DNA of 64,000 nt, taken from contig JARKIP010000005.1 of NCBI GenBank assembly GCA_029990175.1, forward strand, positions 55,355,001 to 55,419,000, in the 5' to 3' direction. This document shows, one piece after another, positions 1-13,314 of the stretch. Below the pieces are notes generated by a model. That model was not told the DNA's origin, searched no databases, and saw nothing but the letters and a program-made list of their open reading frames with translations. Made by a program: the position numbers and the translations under genes. Source of the DNA: Petunia secreta. Taxonomy: Eukaryota > Streptophyta > Magnoliopsida > Solanales > Solanaceae. Each line of letters opens with the position of its first letter. Position 1 is the first letter of the stretch.

Positions 1-356
1 AAAAAGACGGGTAATCATCTATATGAATCATCATTCAAGATCAGAAAATATAATTCTAGAATGTATGGGAGTTAAATAGTAATGGATCTGTAAAATGTTA
101 AATCTGCTTTTACGATAAAGTTAACCAAAACCCATGCTGTTTTTAGCTACATTTAGTTTCTCTTGTTGGATTACTAAACTTTCTTATTGTATTGATCTTT
201 AATGGATCTACTGAATGTTATAGTAGTTTACTCTAGTGGTAGAAGCGCAGAGCGTTGAGCGCTCGTCACCAGTACAAATCGTGCTACAGATATAGCCTGA
301 TATTTAAGTGGATAGAGGGGGAGGAGCGGTCCCATTATCCACCGTTTTGAACTTTG
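1..356. other. Unique left flank, no gene seen
   Basis: AT-rich sequence to the left of the duplicated unit. I see no convincing exon, RNA gene or element terminus. A short ORF that begins at 308 and runs into the duplicated unit has no recognisable domain. Confidence 0.5.
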
Positions 357-647
357 CCCCATTAGCCCTGGGAGATTTCTTGGTTATCGCCAAGAAAAAA
401 AAAACAAGGATGATTATAATCACCACTATATTTAAACCGTGTCTATTTTTATTTTCTCAAATATATAAGCGTTATTGTGAAGTTAAATCGTATTAATATG
501 AACTTAAACATGGTATTGTTTCTGCCCCTTGTTATTGGTTAAATTCTGTAAGTTGTGTTTGCTGCTTTCTTCAGGATTTTGATGAAGAAAGCATAACTTT
601 GGGAAATGACCTTCATCCTTTTCCTCCTGTCAATCTAGTCTAAATAA

Positions 648-680
648 ACACACACACACACACACACACTCTCTCTCTCT
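648..680. repeat. (CA)n(CT)n microsatellite
   Basis: Compound dinucleotide repeat. The homologous place in copy B (around 36555-36600) has a different, interrupted repeat, so this site has changed since the duplication. Confidence 0.9.
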
Positions 681-971
681 ATTGAGGCAAAACTCTTTAA
701 CTTTTCCATTTAAGACAATCTTTACGTGCTATGATTGAGCAGATTTTAAGGTTTCAGAAACATGCCTGGTCTGTTAACCGTTCTACACTTGTACTGGTGA
801 CAAATCATTGCATAACATGCTTGCATATAATTCTGGACTGGAACTCCAATAAAAATGATCATCAGTGATCAGTAGATAGTCTGTTAAAAATTTATCAAAA
901 AAAGTAGATATAGCTATTCAACTGTGGTTCTTATGCTCTTATTACTATCTGTCTTGTCTTTCCCTACTTCA

Positions 972-996
972 TTTTTTTTTTTTTTTTTTTTTTTTT
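972..996. repeat. Poly(T) tract
   Basis: Run of 25 T. The equivalent run in copy B near 36990-37006 is shorter. Confidence 0.9.
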
Positions 997-1152
997 GCTT
1001 TTAGCAAATGCAAGATGCTCATTATCTTATCTCCACAGTCCACAGGTGCTGAAAAGGTTACTTCATCTTATGAGAAGCCACCATCTTCATGATGTGCTAT
1101 TTGCCGAGGGAAACTGAAGCATCAGCTGCAATTACACAATCCCTTTCCTCCA

Positions 1153-1913
1153 GTGTCTCGAATGCAAATTCTAGTGCGACAAAGACTGAGGAAACCAAAA
1201 GTTAACTCCTTATTAATAAAAACCCCTCCGCAGCATTCTTCTCTTCCCTATATCTAAAAATAACATGGCACTTCCAAATCAGCACACTGTAGATTATCCA
1301 AGTTATAAACTTGTTATTGTTGGTGATGGTGGAACTGGAAAAATTAAATTTGTGAAAAGGCTACTGGTAAATTTGAAAAGAAATATGAACCCACGATTGG
1401 TGTGGAGGTGCATCCATTGGTTTTTTTCACAAACTGTGGGAAGATTAGGTTTTACTGCTAGGATACAGCTGGTCAGTAGAAATTTGGTGGCCTTAGGGAT
1501 GGCTACTACATTCATGGTCAATCTGCCATCATCATGTTTTATGTAACAGCCTGATTGACATACAAGAATGTTCTCACATGGCATCGTGATCTTTGCCGTG
1601 TCTTAGAATATTCCCATTGTTCTTTGCAGAAACAAGGTCAATGTGAAGAACCAAGTTAAGGCAAAGAAGGTTATGTTTCCACCAGAAGAAGAATCTACAA
1701 TATTATGAGATATCAGCAAATAGTAACTACAACTTTGAGAAGCCTTTCCTCTACCTTGCAAGGAAACTCGCTGGGGATTCCAACTTGCACTTCGTGAAAT
1801 CTCCTGCCCTTGCTCCTCCTGAAGTACAGATCAGCATTGTTTTACAGCAACATCACGACGCTGAGCTTGCTGAGGCTGTCAATCAACCCCTCCCAGATGA
1901 TGATGATGAGATC
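1153..1913 (+). pseudogene. Ran GTPase retropseudogene, 5' part
   Basis: From the ATG at 1265 the reading resembles plant Ran, the small nuclear GTPase that drives transport through nuclear pores. The start (MALPNQ, VDYPS, KLVIVGDGGTGK) is clear. Downstream pieces matching Ran follow in shifting frames: the effector-region HPL, the DTAGQ region, the NKVD region, the EISA region and an acidic tail of Asp codons. No introns interrupt it, although plant Ran genes normally have them, so it is a processed copy. The P-loop residue after GTGK is altered, and small indels and stops break the frame from about 1370 on. The last codons are split by copia-A at 1913/28103. The 5' UTR-like stretch 1153-1264 is missing from copy B. 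It is not functional. Confidence 0.88.
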
Positions 1914-2088
1914 TGTAAAGTGACAGAGAATGGAGGAATCTCTTTCTAGTATTATTTCAACAGGTTAAGGTTTATATACAAACTATAGTGTATCTAAATA
2001 AGGAAATAAATCAATCCTATAAATGCTAATTATACTATCTATGTATACTCCTAATAAACTAGTCTACATTCATTGTTATTTTCTTACA
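1914..2088 (-). repeat. Copia-A 3' LTR (175 bp)
   Basis: Begins TGTAAAG and ends TCTTACA on the plus strand. It matches 27928-28102 with about seven differences. Confidence 0.93.
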
Positions 2089-2099
2089 CTCTCCCTCAA
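2089..2099 (-). other. Copia-A polypurine tract
   Basis: Minus strand reads TTGAGGGAGAG directly before the 3' LTR, the usual position of the plus-strand primer for retroelement DNA synthesis. Confidence 0.8.
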
Positions 2100-5000
2100 G
2101 CTGGAGCATAGATATTGATCATGCCCAGCTTGTTACAAAAATAATCAACTCGAGCTCCATTTAACGCTTTTGTGAACAAATCAGCTAGTTGCTCTCTCGT
2201 ATTCACATAGCCGGTGGAGATCACATTCTCCTCAATCTTCTCACGAATGAAATGACAGTCTACTTCAATATGTTTAGTTCTCTCATGATAAACTGGATTT
2301 GAAGCAATATGAAGGGCAGCTTGATTGTCACACCAAAGCTTTGCTGGGGTAGTATGATGCTTCAGCCCAATTTCAATTAAGAGGTGATGTATCCACATAA
2401 TCTCACATGTAGACTGTGCCATAGCTCGGTACTCGGATTCTGCACTGGAACGAGATACAATATTTTGTTTCTTGCTTCTCCACGATATCAAATTTCCACC
2501 AACAAAAACACTGTAGCCAGTAATAGACCTTTTATCAATCTTCGATCCAGCCCAATCTGCGTCTGCAAAACACTCAATCCGAGAATGTCCATTGTCGCCG
2601 TATAATATCCCAAGTCCAGGTGCTCCTTTCAAATAGCACAAGATCTGTTCTAGAGCCATCCAATGTTTGACTGTAGGTGCAGACATGAATTGGCTAACTA
2701 CACTCACTGAAAAGGCAATGTCTGGACGAGTCACAGTGAGGTAGTTCAGCTTTCCAACTAATCTCCTATACCTCTCTGGATTATCAAACGGATCACCATC
2801 ATCTTTCATAAGCTGCATGTTAGGAACCATTGGAGTACTGCAAGGTTTAGCTGCCAACTTTCCAGTTTCTGCGAGCAGGTCAAGAACATATTTTCTCTGA
2901 GATAGAAAAATCCCTTTCTTGCTTCTAGAGACTTCTATTCCCAAGAAATACTTCAGCTGGCCCAAATCCTTTGTGTGAAACCTGGTATGCAAGAAAGACT
3001 TGAGTGAAGAAATTCCTGTCGAATCACTTCCTGTGATGATAATGTCGTCAACATACACAACAAGGAGGATAATACCAGCTCGTGATTGCCTATAGAAGAC
3101 GGTGTGATCACATCTACTCTTCCTTAGCCCAAATTCACGAACGACCTGACTAAACTTACCAAACCAAGCCCGAGGGCTTTGCTTCAAGCCATATAAAGAT
3201 TTCTTCAAACGACATACTTTTCCATACTCCCCCTGAGCAACAAACCCAGGTGGTTGCTCCATATACACTTCTTCTCGGAGATCACCGTGAAGAAATGCAT
3301 TCTTGATATCCAACTGATGTAAAGGCCAATGTTTAGAAGCAACTAAGGATATAAATAAGCGAACAGAAGTAAGTTTTGCCACTGGAGAGAAAGTGTCAGA
3401 ATAATCTACACCATAAGTCTGAGCATATCCTTTAGCCACAAGTCTAGCCTTAAGTCTGGCCACAGAACCATCAGGATTGACTTTGACTGAGAAGACCCAT
3501 TTGCATCCCACTGCCTTTTTTCTCTTAGGTAAATTCACCAAATCCCACGTGTAATTTTCATCCAAAGCATTTAATTCTTCAAACATTGCGCCACGCCAGC
3601 CAGGATGACTCAAAGCCTCTTTTAACGTCTTGGGTACAGAGACAGAATCTAAAGAGGCAACAAAAGAACTAGATGTAGAAGATAGATGATCATAGGAAAC
3701 AAAATTAGCAATGGAATATGTGGATTTACAGGTACGAGAACCTTTTCGAAGAGCAATAGGGAGGTCAAGGTCTGCTGCAAGGGGGTCAAGTGGAGGAGGA
3801 TCTGATGATAAAGAAGCTGGTGCATGACACGTATCATTAGACACTTTTTTTCTTGAATAAACTTGAGTAATATGTGGCCTTGGTGGATCAGAAGGTGTTG
3901 TTACTGACGCGTGAGGCACAAAATCCTGTTGTTGCTCCACTAAAGGCTCGGGAGATGCCGAAGATTCGAAGGATGCCGGAGGAACATCATCAACTGGCAC
4001 AACAGCAGGTTGTTGCTCAACTAAAGACTCAGGAGATGCTGGAGAAACTGATTGTTCATTACAAACATCACTGACCCGATATATTAGCCACTCATCTTCC
4101 TCCCCCTGGCTTGTAGAAACCGGAGGCGCATAGTAGAATGGCGTCTTTTCTGAAAACACAACATCAGTCGACACAAGATATTTACCAAGCTCTTGAGAGT
4201 AGCAACGATACCCCTTTTGAGTGCGAGAATAACCCAAGAATACACATTACAAGGCTTTTGGATCCAATTTGGTAACAGCTGGCCGGACATCTCTAACATA
4301 ACATGTACTTCCAAATATCTTTGGCTCCAGTGGGAATAATGACTTGTTTGGAAAGAGAACAGTATAAGGTATAGCACCAGAAAGCACTGCAGATGGCATG
4401 CGATTGATAAGGAAGCAAGCCGTCGAGACTGCATCAGCCCAAAATTGTTTAGGAACCTTCATTTCGAATAACAGTGCCCGAGCTGTCTCAAGTAGATGTC
4501 TATTCTTTCTTTCAGCTACTCCATTCTGAGAAGGCGTATCAACACAAGATGACTGGTGGAGTATCCCATGTTGTCTCATGTAGGACTGAAATAAGGCTGA
4601 CATATACTCTTTGGTATTGTCACTTCTTAATATGCGCACAGAAGCATTAAACTGAGTTTTGATTTCAGCATAAAAGGCACAAAAGTGAGAGAATACCTCA
4701 GATCGATTCTTCATAAAGTAAACCCAAGTCATCCGAGAAAAATCATCCACAAAGGTAACAAAATACTTATGCTCAGTTTTGGACATGACATGACATGGCC
4801 CCCAAACGTCAGAATGGACTAACTCAAAAGGCGACTCAGCTCGCCTATTAGCCCTTGGTCCTAACGAGGTACAATGATATTTTGCAAAATGACAAGAGTC
4901 ACAATCTAATGATGAAATATTATGAAACTGAGGACAGAGCTTCTTCAACATAGGAAGAGAGGGGTGCCCTAACTGGCAGTGTGCTACAAATGGAGACGTA

Positions 5001-5548
5001 ACACTAGAGCAAGCAATAGACTGAGGCACTCAGTTATCAAAGATATAAAGACCAGCAGATACATGTCCTTTACCAATAGTTTGCTTCGTCACAAGATCCT
5101 GAATCAGACAATGATCGGGAAAGAATGATACTGAGCAATTAAGGTCTCTGGTAAGTCTAGTCACAGATATCAAATTAAATGCAAGGTTGGATAGACTTAA
5201 CACAGATGACAATGTAATAGAAGGGGTTAGTTCAACAGTCTCAGATCCCACAATGTTATATGTTGACCCATCAGCTACCGTCACAGAAAATGGTGCTTTA
5301 TGTGATCGAAAGCTAGAAAAAACATTTGGATTACTGGTCATATGATCTGTCGCACCAGAGTCGATCACCCATTTGGTAGAAGATGAAATAAGACATGTTT
5401 TACTTGACTCAACAAGGGTAGTAACAGGAGTAGATTCCATCCGTGATTTCTGATACTGAGAGAATCTGGAAAACTCATCGGCTGGGACCATGAATGTCTT
5501 CTCAGATGATATAGGCTTATTTCCTCCTTGCTTACTGTTTACCGCCAT
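2096..5548 (-). pseudogene. Copia-A pol: protease, integrase, reverse transcriptase, RNase H
   Basis: One reading frame from 5548 down to 2096, broken only by in-frame stops at 5030-5032 (TGA) and 4247-4249 (TAA). Order of domains is the Ty1/copia order. The protease has WVIDSGATDHM (Asp about residue 63). The pre-integrase zinc region HCQLGHP...CDSCHFAKYH is followed by the integrase core with HSDVWGP, RSDNTKEY and a Glu in NGVAERKNR. The reverse transcriptase has YMEQPPGF, LYGLKQSPRAW and the YVDD active site. RNase H has FADADWAG, SAESEY and WCDNQAAL. The element-typical ending LADLFTKAL lies near the C-terminus. Two nonsense codons make it inactive unless suppressed. The first ATG-like start used here lies just upstream of the protease, and no intact gag precedes it. 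Confidence 0.9.
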
Positions 5549-5974
5549 TTTTCCTTATATCAAACTAAATTCAAAAGGAATTCCACACCAATAAATATAC
5601 CCAATAAGCCTTGTGACCCAAATAATCACAAAATAAGAACAGTGATTAAAGACCCACAAACTAGAGACCCACAAATTCCAATCGGGTAAAAACTTCCAGT
5701 AAACCAATATATGAAATCAATTAACCAAAAATATAGAATCAGAGTGCATGAGAAAATCAATATGAAGATCTTCAACAAATAAGAGAGCAAAGACTGTCAC
5801 AGCGACCCAAGAATCACCAAGCAGATTTTGACGGCAATATCAGCAAATCCCAGCAACCATGGAAGCAAAAACACGACCAGAACAGATTTACCAAAACAAG
5901 ATTATGCAAAATACGGACCTGGAAGTAAGAAAACAGTCTCCGAATGAGGTTTTAAGACTAAAGCACCGCAGGGT
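5549..5974 (-). other. Copia-A gag/leader remnant, left of the nested insertion
   Basis: Internal copia-A sequence between pol and the Ogre-like insertion. I see no gag domain or zinc knuckle here. Together with 27605-27915 only about 0.74 kb separates the primer site from pol, too short for a normal copia gag, so gag is probably deleted or decayed. Confidence 0.6.
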
Positions 5975-8900
5975 TGTTGAACCCCCAAAAAATAACCCCG
6001 AAAGGGATAAATTTAGGAATATCAACTGAATGGACTAACTAATTTGGAGTTTTTTGGAGTCGCCACCCAATTTAAGGAAAAACAGGGAACCAAATAAGCA
6101 AATGCGTGCAAAAAATCCGTTTTATAAAAAGACGGTATTTCTTTCAGATATTCTAAAGGTAAGAGGTTTCGCTAATTTCGAAAGAAGGTTTTTAAGGCAC
6201 TTTCGAAATTCCGTTAAAAACGGTTAATCCGACAGGTTTCCAAAATATTTGCAAGTGCTATTTATGTGCTTTTCTAAAAATAATTAATTGAACTATTAAT
6301 TAATTCAACTAATTAAATGTAGTAAGTTCTCAAAAGATTTGCAATTTATTTAAAAGCTTTAATTATTTTTCAAATAAAATAGAATAAAATAAAAGCACAT
6401 TTTCTTTTGAAAAAAAAAAGGAACAATTTGATCGTCCTAGTTTCTTTGCCAACTTGTATGTGATAGCGCATAAATGGTACTTGCTTAATTTCAACTTTAA
6501 AATCCGAGTATCTCACCATAAGATGAACTTAGACTTCAAGTCGTTTTTTGCAAAGTTGTTTCGGGACATTTAGAAGTTAATTAAAACTTCTTTATGAATT
6601 TTGACTTTTTAAAGAAACTACTTCGTATCAATAAGATAGAAGCCTTTTCTTATAGTCATTTATTAATCGTGGTTTTTGAAAATTTATGAAATTTTGCACG
6701 CATTTACTTAAATGGCCTGATTTGCAATAAATTAAATAACGACTTCAAAGTAAAGGAAATGAACATAAAAGTAAAGCAGTTATTCAGATAATCAGATATT
6801 TATTCATAAATGAGGTATTTTACAATTAGTTCACATAATTACAAGTCTATTAATATTTATCTATTTCAATGACATAGAGAGAATGAGTTGAAAGAGTAGA
6901 ACCCGAGAAGTGCCTCGGCGTTTGAAGACACCAAGGTAGTGAAGAAGATCAAGTGAAGCTGAAGTGATTAAAAGAAAATTCCAAGGAGAAAGTCCTATAA
7001 GCATGATGCTAATAGCTGCAGCAACGAGACTTGGAGTTGGCCAGCAAACAAATTTAGCCAAATGCAATGTTGGCCTCAAAATTGAGCATGGCAGGTTTGA
7101 GTCCCAATGTGAAGCTCGTCCAGACATCATAAAAAAAAAAAAATTAGCAAATGACTCACAACTTAATTACTTATGAACTGCAAGAAATTAACTTAAATGA
7201 CTCAATATTGAACAAATCAGTGCACACAAGCACTCATATATATCCTCTTCACGTGGATGTCACAAAGAAAAGCTTATGTCATAAAAATACTACATTTAAA
7301 GGCACGACAATCTTCAAGAGTTCATGTTATAACGAGGTTTAAATACTTACTTTTAGGCAAATCCATTAAACTTATAGAAGAACATATGCAACAAATTTCA
7401 CCTTTCAGAGACATCAAAAAGAAACAAGAAAGGAGTCTTATACGTTTAGTCTAGGAAAGAAACAAAGCTACGGACAAGCTTAGCAAGTTCTAGGAATTCT
7501 AGAAACAATAATAAGTTTGACATGTTAATAAGGTAAATTATCATTAATAATTTAAGTGGATTACCAAGTCAAGCAATATTACTGAAGCATCTACATAGCT
7601 ATGAATTGAAAACCAAAACCTTGTAAAATATTGACATAAAACCAAATCTTGACTGATAATTTAGCACATATTATTCTTTTTATACCTAAAACATGACTAA
7701 AAGTTGAACCAAAAGAAATCAACTAACCACTTTAGAATATATTTCAGAAAGGAGCATTAAACAGTAGCTTAAGATTTCGTTTCATTTTTTTTTCGACTTG
7801 ACTTAAATGTTTCTCAATTTCTTTAACTTGAGTAAGCAAATCCAATGAATGATCCGCAAGCTAAAACTACATTAGTCTAGGAAAGATACCTAACAACACA
7901 TAGTCTGACAAGAAAATTAGATGCCTAAAGCTTCAGATACCATTAACTTAAGAAACGACAACTTTGGCCTTATAAAGAATGCGAAAGCTTAAGATTTATG
8001 CAAGGAAAACTCCAAACACTCAAGGTTTGTCACACATAATAACTAACTTCTTAAAAAGGTGGAATCTTTTAAACTCTTAAGTCAATTTCATGAATCTAAA
8101 CTCTGTAAGAACCAACAGGAACAGACCTTTGCAAAATAGATTAATTTCCCACAGATACAGACCACAACGAAACAGCTTCACAACACAGACCACCCTGAAC
8201 CCTTTCAGCTTCACCAGACTGAGCCCTTAAACAACTTTCTTATATAACAACTTCTTTCATTCTTCAGGCAATAAGAACTAACAACCAACAGGGCACCCAC
8301 TACAAAGACATAATGGAGCTGAACTAGAAAAAAAAACAAAAACCAGAATATGAGAGCGACAAGACCTTTAGACAAAATTCATCACATATCAATTACACTA
8401 TAGCAACAAGAAATTATGAGTGCAAGATTCTTAATACAAACCAGTTAAGAAGGAAACATCACTTTAAACAGGACAAACATCAAGATAGGGAAGGCAACTT
8501 GCACAGGCAGAATTTTCGGAGTTCAAATCAGCTTCTAACTTAGGACTAAAACCAGAGACTTAATACCAACATCAAAAGAAGAGGCTGCAGACTTGAAACT
8601 GAGATTTAACTCCTGCTTTCAATTCAACAAGCAGAATTTCCTTTTTCTTTTAACAGAAACAGAACCGTGAAAAGAATTTCAGCCTAAGACAGCTTTTGGA
8701 CCTCCCAATATTTTAAATTCTCAGAACCAGAATAGACTCCCTCCATCTACTCCCTAGAAACTACCAAACCTAACTCCAACCACTTCTAAAAACTGAGCCA
8801 GAATGATATAAACAAAAGCTCATCACCCTGACCCCTTAAACTCAGATCTTCACTCTCCCTGAAACCATCTAGACATTCATCACAACCACACCAATTTTGA

Positions 8901-9962
8901 AACAACACTTCTAGACCTCACTGCACACACATAGAGACCTGCTCACTCTCTTGAACCTCACAGGCACCTCCTAGCTTCTACACCATACTCCTTCACCTAC
9001 CTTACTACCTGCACAAACTATTACCAGCCCACAACATTCTTAAACAGACCTCATACACACCTGGACCACATACAAACAACTCACATACACCCTATTCTTC
9101 TCCCCTCTGAACCTGTCTAGACTCCCATATTCACAGCCTCCATTGCTCCTACACACAACAGAGCTCAACACCTCCATCATGAACAACCTGAAACTTCTTT
9201 CTATACACACACAACACATACTCTCACAGCCCTCACTTGAACCTACACACCTAACACCAATTTCTAGCATATGCACGCATCTCACATGACATTTCAAATG
9301 CCAGAAACAGCCCGGACATACTCACACATTTCTGCTGCATATACAAACCCTCACAGACAACACTCACATACACACAGCACACACACACATACACTAGCAC
9401 ATACAGACACACACAAACCACAGCATACAAACAGATACAAACACAGAAACAGAGAACCAGATATACGTGAAGCGACAAAAAGCCGACATTTCCCTTTTAA
9501 TATTTATCTTAACCATAGCTCTAAGCCATTTATGTCTATCAATGAGAACCACCATTCGCATATTAGTTAACATAAGCAACAAAAAAAACAGATGCAGACA
9601 CAGATTTTATATCATAGAATTCCATTTTAAAACAAGCAAAGGCTTGTGACTGCTCCTTGACACAAGACGATTTTTACAAGAGATATGATTTTGCTATTCT
9701 AAGTTTCTTATGAAATGCCTAGAGGTAAAATCTAGCAACATATTAACAGTAAAAGGTTCAACTTTGTCGAGGAAGCTCAAAGAGCAGGCTATAAACTAGC
9801 AAAAGCAACAATTTCATCCTGCTAAAATGACGCATTTTATAACTAAAAAAAAAAACTTCAAGAGATTCAAATCACAGCATACTCAGACAAGAGTTCTAAT
9901 CGAAACTAAAAGAACAATCCTTGGGAACTAAACCTAAAGCTTGAATCTTTAGCAACATTATG

Positions 9963-10735
9963 TGATGTAGCGGAAAATAGGCGGAAGCGACAAACGATAT
10001 AAAAGTGCGGAAGCTAAAACAAGATTGGCGATATCGATAACGATATCGAGATAAAAAGCAAGACGAGGCTTGAACGTTTACCTAAGTAGCACCGAGGAAC
10101 TCGTCTCGATACACCCCGGGTGAAGTCAAGGATCACCTATACTACGAAACTACCCTCAAGAGACACTCGGCTCTCACAAATAGAATGATCAAAGAGGTTT
10201 CGATGTTCAACTTGGAATCCACCAAGTGAAATCATGCCCGCTCACGGGTTCTTCATTGAGATTCACTCAAGAAATATATCATTCTACATTCAAGGTTTGT
10301 TAAAAATGCAATAAATGAACAAAGGGGGGTATTTATAGTTTCCCATTACAAGTTTTGCCAAGTTTCTGGTCGCTGCTCCTCAAATGGTCTTCGCGATCGC
10401 GCAAAAGGAATAGCGATCGCGCAGGGTACTAAACTTCAGAGCCTCGCGATCGCGTCATGGTGAGCGCAATCGCGCAAGGCAAATATCTGCTCTTCGCGAT
10501 CGCGTGAGTGTGGTCGCGATCGCGCAGAGAAAATGTCTGGCGCCAGGCAGTGAGCTCAGAAATGCTGCCCTGTTTTGCCCTGCTGTGGCTCCCCTGTTTC
10601 CTGCACTGGTTTCAGCCCTGTTTCCACTTTGATTGAGCTTCAAGGCATGGTCTTCAAGTCGTCTCCCGCGCTCATATCATCCATGTCGTGACTCCCAGAC
10701 CAGGTATAGGTGTCGATGTAATTTGGGCTGCATCA
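9963..10735 (-). repeat. Protease-only gypsy 3' LTR (773 bp)
   Basis: Same length as the 5' LTR at 14606-15378. On the minus strand it has a TATA box (plus 10330-10337) preceded by five GCGATCGC palindromes starting at 10393, 10413, 10446, 10496 and 10516. Confidence 0.93.
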
Positions 10736-10748
10736 TCCTCCCCTTCTT
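10736..10748 (-). other. Polypurine tract of the protease-only gypsy element
   Basis: Minus strand reads AAGAAGGGGAGGA directly before the 3' LTR. Confidence 0.8.
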
Positions 10749-10832
10749 GAGGAAATTTCGTCCTCGAAATTAAGGCGTCCTCCTCCAAGGTAGCTTCACC
10801 TACATCAAAAGGCAACAAAAACAAAGTTCCTA

Positions 10833-13314
10833 CTACAAGAGTAGGTTAGTGCACCAAGTATGGGAAAACACACTCTTGTGGTACAACCAAGTATCAATGG
10901 CAACGAAGAAGCTCATGCTCCCAAAGGAACTAGCAAGTACTTGGTTCAACAACAAAGTGCTCCCAACACAAGAACAAATAAAGAGATCAATAGGGCATGG
11001 CACATGCAAGATTAAGCTATCAAAATCCCTACAATCCCTACGTTCAAGAGTAGTGCACCAAGGCTTCCCACAATGCGAGTAGGCAAGTCCAACAAGAGTG
11101 GAGGTAAGTGGTGTGGAAAATTCACTCTTGTGATAGAGCCAAGCATCAATGCAAATCAAAAAACTTATGTCTCCAAAGGAGACAACAAGCTCTTGGCTCC
11201 CTAGTGACAAGCACTCACCAACATGACAATCAAAGAGACCAATAGGACATGGAACATTCAAGTTTAAGCAATCAAAGTTCCTATGACCCCTAAGCTCATG
11301 ATCGACATACCAAACCTTCAATGCAATATTTTCACAATGCGGCACAACGGTTTTGGCATGCTCAAGTTTCAAAGTGTGGTTAGTATATGGGAGGGAATAG
11401 ACAAAGTAGTGCAATACACGATTAGCATCAAATTCCCCACTCCTCTTCTTAAAAGCCCTCATACTCACACTAAGAGGTACCTCCTCACCTCTAATTTCAT
11501 CCTCGAGACAACCCCCATCACAAGGTAAGCCCTCAAGGAAGGCATTGTTAATGGTCTCTTCATCATCATAACCCAAACCAACAAGAGTAGGGTCACTAGA
11601 AGAATCATCTACCTCACTCGAAGCTTCAAACAAGGAGTTGTCTATGGGATCAAATCCCTCACACCACGGAGGTTCCATTTCATCCTCAACCCTAGCCCGA
11701 TACAAGTCACCGTCACAATTAAAGAGGCCCTCATGCAATGGGAATGTAAAAACATGCACCTCAATTTCATAGTCAAGCAACGACATCGTATCAAGACTAG
11801 GTTCATCATCCGCACTTGAGGAGTCATCATAGACAACTTTGTCCAATTCTTGCAATTTGGACTCCTCAAGGTCACCATCATCCTTACTACGACACGCAAG
11901 TCCACCAAAATCAATTATGTCAACAAGGGTAGAGTCCCATAACTCATCTTCCCCCTTTGTCAAATACGGGTGGGGTGTCATAACAAAGGTCACAAGAAAG
12001 GTCAACTACTACAATTTCACTAAAGAGAGGTCCTTTGAATTCCGGGCTCACATCATGATGCGGCTTCTCATTCCTCTCTACTAGCGGTTCACAAGCAAAC
12101 ACAAGTTGACCAATCGACTCCACACTAGTTGCAATTTCATCAAATGCTAATGCACCAACTAGCATTGAGTCTTCACAAGACAAGGAAGAATCATGTTCAT
12201 GAGAAGGTGAAGAAACACTTACTTTTGAGTAGCTCCCATGAGTACTCACATCGTTTGAAGTGTCTTGTTCAAGTCCTCCTTCATGAAACTCACAATGTAG
12301 AGCTCCATTCTCTTGTCTTTCTTTCCTACCAACCGGTTGAGGCTCCACTAGCTCGCCTCCAAGAGTACCTACACATAAGCCAAAACAAATAGAAGAAGAT
12401 AAATCATGGTTAGAACAAAGTGTGTCCTCACTCTCACTCGAGATTTCCTCTTCCCTCACTTCTTTCATTTTTCGCTCAAGGCCAATTGTAGGTCCGGGTG
12501 ATGCTTCACTCTCATCTCGCAAGGGCATGACCATAAGATTGTTGGTTCCAGGCTCAAGCACCATGGGTGACTTGGCTTTAGCCGCTTCCCTCAACTCCCT
12601 CATAATCCTATAGTCATTACTTACTTGCTTTGGCGTCAAGGGCTTGAGTACATACTTCCTAGAACCGTGCAAGACCGTGTAAGAGTTGGTCCTACCATCA
12701 TGTACTACGCTCCGATCATATTGCCATGGCCTTCCAAACAAGAGGTGGCAAGCTTGCATAGGAACTACATCGAACATTGCCTTATCTCGGTAATTTCCAA
12801 TGCCAAACTCAACCAAAGCTTGCTTCACCACCCTCAACTCTCCACATTCACTCAACCATTGTAACCGGTAGGGATGCGGATGTTTTATGGTAGGCAATTG
12901 CAATTGGGAATTCAAGGTCTCACTTACTATGTTAGCACAACTTCCCGAATCTATGATCATTGAGCACACTTGCCCCATCACTCGACACCTAGCATGGAAG
13001 ATATTCTCCCTTTGCACATGCTCCGGCTCTTCAAGACTCATGGCACCCAAACTCTTCCGTACCACAAGTGTCATTTTAAGCTCATCGCCTTGTTCAACAT
13101 TACCTTGGGGAATGCCCAAGTTGTGGGGAGTGCCCAACGGTTGGGGAATGCCCAACATTTCATCACTAGTACCTCTTTGGGTACCCTTTTGGACACTTGG
13201 GGTCCATTCCTCTTTGAGGTTATCAAACCTCGAACTTATGGATCTCACCTCGGCCAAGAGGTAGGCCAAAGTGCTTACCGGAACTTCAACGGTATCGTAT
13301 ACGTCTCCGGCCAT
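10833..13314 (-). pseudogene. Protease-containing polyprotein ORF of the gypsy element, one frameshift
   Basis: Two overlapping minus-strand ORFs, 13314-11944 (456 aa) and 12005-10833 (390 aa), read as one protein if the G run at 11951-11955 (minus strand) lost or gained one base. The N-terminus (about residues 1-100) has no recognised domain and contains short LGIPQ repeats. Residues about 105-200 form a Ty3/gypsy aspartic protease, with MIIDSGSCANIV (catalytic Asp about 122) and HLLFGRPWQYD near 190-200. The C-terminal half is acidic and then carries two related blocks of about 60 residues, each with VPCPI...LF and WLYHKS. Neither a gag zinc knuckle nor polymerase motifs are present. The C-terminal repeat blocks are unknown to me. 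Confidence 0.8.

Noticed and set aside
241..300. tRNA-like fragment
   Set aside because: No cloverleaf or A/B box arrangement could be drawn by eye.
1265..1546. Functional Ran gene
   Set aside because: Intronless, P-loop altered, multiple frame breaks, last codons separated by 26 kb.
9040..9582. Overlapping ORFs on both strands, repeated at 25839-26426
   Set aside because: They arise from CA-rich low-complexity sequence in the giant LTR and occur in both LTR copies.
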